A stretch of 64,000 nt of DNA from Jiangella alkaliphila. GTDB lineage: Bacteria; Actinomycetota; Actinomycetes; Jiangellales; Jiangellaceae. How positions within the stretch are numbered: position 1 is the stretch's first letter; each line of letters begins with the position of its first letter. Shown piece by piece: positions 60,954-64,000 of this stretch. A model generated the notes under the pieces. The model saw nothing but the letters and a program-made list of their open reading frames with translations, was not told where the DNA came from and ran no database searches. The stretch spans positions 7,038,001-7,102,000 of the forward strand of contig NZ_LT629791.1 of the NCBI RefSeq assembly GCF_900105925.1, in the 5' to 3' direction. A program made the translations under genes and the position numbers.

Positions 60954-61402
60954 GAGATCAACACCTCTCCGATCAGTTCCGTGTCGTCGCTCGGCTCGAT
61001 GGGCGCCGTGAAGCCGTCGCCGACGACGAACTCGTAGCCGTCGGGCGAGGTCAGGCCCTCGACGTCGACGTCCATGACGCACATCGTCGGCTGCCGCATG
61101 CCCTCGCGGAAGCTGACGTCCATCATCTGCTCCGCGGTGCCGCCCGGCAGCTCGCCGCGCGCCACCTCGACGCCGTCGCCGTCCTCGACGGTGAAGGTCG
61201 CCTCGGCGTGGACGGAGCGGAACGCGCCCGCCCCGTTGCACGGCTCGCCGAGCCGGCGCAGGTTGCCGTCCGGGATCAGCACCCGCACGACGCCGACGTC
61301 CCCGCCGGAGCCGGCTCCTCCGTCATTGGAGGAGCCGGCGCACCCGGCCAGCAGCATCGGCAGGACGACGGCGAGCACGACGCCGCGACGAGCTACACGC
61401 AC
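60950..61402 (-). CDS. Hypothetical lipoprotein
   Basis: This 150-aa precursor has a lipobox (VVLPMLLAGC), a short Gly/Ser linker, and a beta-rich domain (VRVLIPDGNLRRLGEPCNGAG, EATFTVEDGDGVEVARGELPGG, TMCVMDVDVEGL). Two mature Cys could form a disulfide made or reduced by the coupled TlpA-like protein. No family is recognised. The GTG at 61402 has a GAGGGG site. Confidence 0.75.
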   Translation of the reverse strand: MRVARRGVVLAVVLPMLLAGCAGSSNDGGAGSGGDVGVVRVLIPDGNLRRLGEPCNGAGAFRSVHAEATFTVEDGDGVEVARGELPGGTAEQMMDVSFREGMRQPTMCVMDVDVEGLTSPDGYEFVVGDGFTAPIEPSDDTELIGEVLIS

Positions 61403-61419
61403 GAGTTGTGTCCCCTCGA

Positions 61420-63582
61420 TCAACGGCGCGGGTTGGTGTCCTGGACCGCAACGGTACAGGTCACGGACCGGGTGGCCGACGGGTCGCTCTCCGACGTCGC
61501 GGTGAGCATGACCGTGGTCTCCCGAGCCGCCGGCGTCTCGCGCGTGACGTAGACCGGCACCTCGACGGTGTCGCCGGCCCGCGCCGTCGTGAGCGCGTTG
61601 TCCAGCTGCGCCGTCCAGCCCTGGGCGCTGGACTCGGCCGTCAACCGGTAGACGTCGTTGTCGAGCTGGTCCGCGACGTCCGCCGGGTGCCCGGTCGTCG
61701 TGGCCGCCTCCTCGCCGGTGTTCGTCAGCGGGAAGGTGCACTGGGCCGCCTGGCTGGTGCGCAGGCCCATGACCTCGGCCTCGCCCACCTCGACGCCGCG
61801 CTCCTGCGCACCGTCGCCGTCCAGCGACCGCACCGCCAGCGTGTACGACAGCACGCCCTCGTCGTCGCGCTCCGTGTCGATGACGTAGAAGTGCAGCCGG
61901 TTGGCCTCGTCGACGTACTCGTACTCCGACCCGGAGTCCAGCCCGGCGTGGAACGCGGCGTCGTTGAGCTGACGGTGGTCGGCGATGGTGGCCATCACCG
62001 GCGTGCCGTCCGGCTTGTAGAAGTCGACCAGCCCGATGTCCTGCGGGTTCGCGTCGATGACCCAGTTGAAGCAGTTGTACCCGCAGGTGTTGCGGGCCGG
62101 GCCCTCACTGGTCTTGTTCTTGGCGATGATGACGCCGGTGTCGGGGTTGAACGAGTCGAAGCCCATGCGGTCGACGACCTCGAGCGTGTAGTTGTCCCAC
62201 CCGGTCTGGTTGTTCACCACGTCCGGGCGGTTGTCGATGTCGACCGGGTCGGTGTGGCAGAACGGATCGGCGTCGTAGTTGCAGAACGGCGTGCGGTCCG
62301 GCACGGGCCCCGGACCGTCGAGGCGCACCTTGACGCCCGACGTCCCCTCGGCGCCCGGGTCGACGGCGCGCGCCGTGACCTCGCCGACGACCAGGCCGGT
62401 GGTGGCCAGCGCCTCGCGACTGACGTCCAGCACGTTCTCCGGCGGCAGGATGCCCGCGTGGATCTTGTTGCGGACCATCAGGCCCGACGGCGACCAGCCA
62501 CCCATGTTCGGCGGCACGACCCAGCGCATGTGATGGCCGCCCGGACCGTTGAACGAACCGCGGTCCATCATGTCCCACGGCGCCGACCCGACCCGGTGGA
62601 ACGGCTGCGGCGGGTTCTGCCGGTCCGAGAACGGGTTGTTGTTGTTGTCGCCGATGCTGAAGAAGAAGTGCCCCATCTCGTGCGTGATGGTGCCCGAGCT
62701 CTCCGCCTGTCTGATGGAGGCGCTGCCCCAGCGCTGCGACGACGCGAGCCACGAGGTCCACTCGACGTAGCGGGTGGGCGCCCAGTTCGGCATCGAGTCG
62801 TCCGGGTCGAGCCACTCGGGCGGGCCCCACTCGTCGGGCACGTCCTCCTTGGTCTGGAACATCATCTCGCCGAACTCCTGCCAGACCGAGGTCTGGTCGT
62901 AGCCGGCGTAGACCCGCAGCACGACGTCGTAGCCGCACCGGCTGTTCGGGCACGGGATGCCGCGCGCCGCGAGGTCGGCCTTCCACAGCGCGTCGGCGTC
63001 GCCCTCGACGTTGCCGTTGCAGGTGTAGCCCTCCGGACAGTGCTCACCCGGCGCGTCGCGGATCCAGCCCTCGTTGAGGCCGTACTCGAACTGGTTGCGC
63101 GGCAGCTGGTACGAGCCGAAAGTGTCCATCTCGTCGACGCCGAGCCGGCCGCGGCTCTGCTCCATCCAGTACTCGTGGATGGTGCGGCCGTGGTTGTACT
63201 CGTTCGGCTCCATGTAGTAGTCGCGGTAGAACTGCGGGACGTCCTCGCGCGCGATCGGGTCGATCTGCGGGTTGCCGAACGGGTCGGACCCCTTCGGCTG
63301 GGTGATGACGAACGGGATGTCCTTGAAGTCGACGGCGACGAGCGCGATGCGCAGGCCGCGCTCGCTGGGCTTGACGTCGGGGTCGTTCCACTCGGTGCCC
63401 GGGATGTCGGCCCAGTCGTCCCAGGTGAGGTCGTACTGGTTCTTCCAGTTCTGCGGGTCGATCGGCTCGACGACGAAGTCCTTCGGATCGGCCTGGACCG
63501 TTCCGGCGGACAGCCCGAGCACCAGGGCCGCGGCGGCGAACGTGAGACTTGCGGCACGAAGCGTTCGGTTCATGGGTCTCAT
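61420..63582 (-). CDS. Secreted immune inhibitor A-like (M6) metalloprotease
   Basis: This 720-aa precursor has a signal peptide (LRAASLTFAAAALVLGLSAG) and an M6 domain with GTITHEMGHFFFS (His301, Glu302, His305). WQEFGEMMFQTKEDVPDEWGP and WDMMDRGSFNGPGG match the 55936 paralogue. The C-terminal beta domain (VYRLTAESSAQGWTAQLDNALTTARAG, TSESDPSATRSVTC) is nearly the same as in the following truncated gene. GAGGAG precedes ATG 63582. It is 95 residues shorter than the first paralogue because it lacks the C-terminal helical extension. Confidence 0.9.
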   Translation of the reverse strand: MRPMNRTLRAASLTFAAAALVLGLSAGTVQADPKDFVVEPIDPQNWKNQYDLTWDDWADIPGTEWNDPDVKPSERGLRIALVAVDFKDIPFVITQPKGSDPFGNPQIDPIAREDVPQFYRDYYMEPNEYNHGRTIHEYWMEQSRGRLGVDEMDTFGSYQLPRNQFEYGLNEGWIRDAPGEHCPEGYTCNGNVEGDADALWKADLAARGIPCPNSRCGYDVVLRVYAGYDQTSVWQEFGEMMFQTKEDVPDEWGPPEWLDPDDSMPNWAPTRYVEWTSWLASSQRWGSASIRQAESSGTITHEMGHFFFSIGDNNNNPFSDRQNPPQPFHRVGSAPWDMMDRGSFNGPGGHHMRWVVPPNMGGWSPSGLMVRNKIHAGILPPENVLDVSREALATTGLVVGEVTARAVDPGAEGTSGVKVRLDGPGPVPDRTPFCNYDADPFCHTDPVDIDNRPDVVNNQTGWDNYTLEVVDRMGFDSFNPDTGVIIAKNKTSEGPARNTCGYNCFNWVIDANPQDIGLVDFYKPDGTPVMATIADHRQLNDAAFHAGLDSGSEYEYVDEANRLHFYVIDTERDDEGVLSYTLAVRSLDGDGAQERGVEVGEAEVMGLRTSQAAQCTFPLTNTGEEAATTTGHPADVADQLDNDVYRLTAESSAQGWTAQLDNALTTARAGDTVEVPVYVTRETPAARETTVMLTATSESDPSATRSVTCTVAVQDTNPRR

Positions 63583-63593
63583 GCGCGTTCTCC

Positions 63594-64000
63594 TCAGCGC
63601 CGGGGGTTGGTGTCCTTCACGGCCACCGTGCAGGTGAGCTGCTGGGTGGCCGACGGGTCGCTCTCCGACGTCGCGGTGAGGGTGACCGTGGTGTTCCGAG
63701 CCGCGGACGGCTCGCGCGTGACGTACACCGGGACCTCGACCGTCTCGCCGGCGCGCGCGGTGGTGAGCGCGTTGTCGAGCTCGGCGGTCCAGCCCTTGGC
63801 GCTGGAGTCGGCCGAGAGCCGGTAGACGTCGTTGTCGAGCTTGTCGCCGACGTCGGTCGGGTGCCCGGCCGTCGTCGCCGCGCCCTCGCCGGTGTTGGTC
63901 AGCGGGAACGTGCACTGCGCCGCCTGGCTGGTGCGGATGCCGGTGACCTCGGCCTCGCCCAGCTCCACGCCGCGCTCCTGCGCGCCGTCGCCGTCCAGCG
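63594..64000 (-). CDS. M6 metalloprotease paralogue, C-terminal part (cut by window end)
   Basis: The visible ~135 residues are the C-terminal beta domain of another immune inhibitor A-like protein: LDGDGAQERG, TSQAAQCTFPLTNTGEGAA, VYRLSADSSAKGWTAELDN, ESDPSATQQLTCTVAVKDTNPRR. They align over their whole length with the C-terminus of the 61420-63582 gene, with few differences. The active-site part would lie beyond the window. A tandem duplicate is evident. Confidence 0.88.
   Translation of the reverse strand, partial: LDGDGAQERGVELGEAEVTGIRTSQAAQCTFPLTNTGEGAATTAGHPTDVGDKLDNDVYRLSADSSAKGWTAELDNALTTARAGETVEVPVYVTREPSAARNTTVTLTATSESDPSATQQLTCTVAVKDTNPRR

Noticed and set aside
1-64000. A biosynthetic gene cluster, prophage or integrated element covering the window
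   Set aside because: No PKS/NRPS/RiPP core, integrase, phage structural gene or tRNA attachment site was seen. The genes form many small operons of mixed function.

Overview
The window is a chromosomal segment of a high-GC Gram-positive actinomycete. The codons are strongly GC3-biased, GTG starts are frequent, stop-start overlaps of the ATGA/GTGA type are common, and there are F420-type oxidoreductases, Tat-exported hydrolases and many TetR/LacI/LuxR regulators. The gene mix would suit a soil lineage such as Jiangellaceae or a relative, but sequence alone cannot fix the genus. I saw no rRNA, tRNA, CRISPR array, prophage or intact transposase.

Layout. 1-1.5 kb: the C-terminal end of a LuxR-type regulator and a P-loop kinase. 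1.6-2.3 kb: a non-coding nested-palindrome element. 2.3-9.2 kb: a carbohydrate locus (LacI repressor, solute-binding lipoprotein and two permeases in one operon, with a divergent amylo-alpha-1,6-glucosidase-like enzyme and a truncated sulfatase). 9.2-11.2 kb: an SRPBCC protein, a single-chain PheRS-like synthetase and a second copy of part of the non-coding element. 11.2-17.3 kb: an MMPL exporter and three regulator/membrane gene pairs, including an oxidoreductase with an internal deletion and a 50-bp perfect palindrome. 17.3-20.5 kb: a DUF62 enzyme translationally coupled to two CNNM/CorC membrane proteins. 20.7-25.2 kb: an APH-like kinase, a small secreted protein and a two-component operon headed by an acidic secreted protein. 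25.3-28.7 kb: the transglutaminase / alpha-E / ATP-grasp trio. 28.8-36.7 kb: two CPBP proteases, a kelch-like lipoprotein, a DUF3052 protein, an AlbA_2 (Schlafen-type) regulator, membrane proteins and two RNHCP zinc proteins. 36.9-45 kb: a PHP-type phosphoesterase, MerR/imine reductase-like and TetR/SDR pairs, a PGRP amidase with FG-GAP repeats, and PhoD. 45.2-49 kb: a BioY / acyl-CoA ligase / thiolase / EcfT operon. 49-53 kb: MGMT, a VapBC pair, an XRE regulator facing two F420-type enzymes, and a small secreted protein. 53.7-64 kb: an exoprotease cluster (one S8 peptidase, two complete M6 peptidases and a third partial one) with a PucR regulator and two lipoproteins.

The most notable signals are outside the genes. 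(i) A palindrome with the sequence TGAGA-N4-TCTCA lies upstream of three small secreted-protein genes, one of which heads the two-component operon, and upstream of the APH-like kinase; it looks like a small regulon. (ii) There are two families of non-coding palindromic elements, one ending in TTTGCAATGAGCACC and one with nested GTCCCC...GGGGAC hairpins, each present twice. (iii) There are clear signs of recent rearrangement: a sulfatase cut after its active-site motif, an MDR oxidoreductase lacking its central segment, alternating near-identical FG-GAP repeats, and tandem M6 proteases with nearly identical C-termini.
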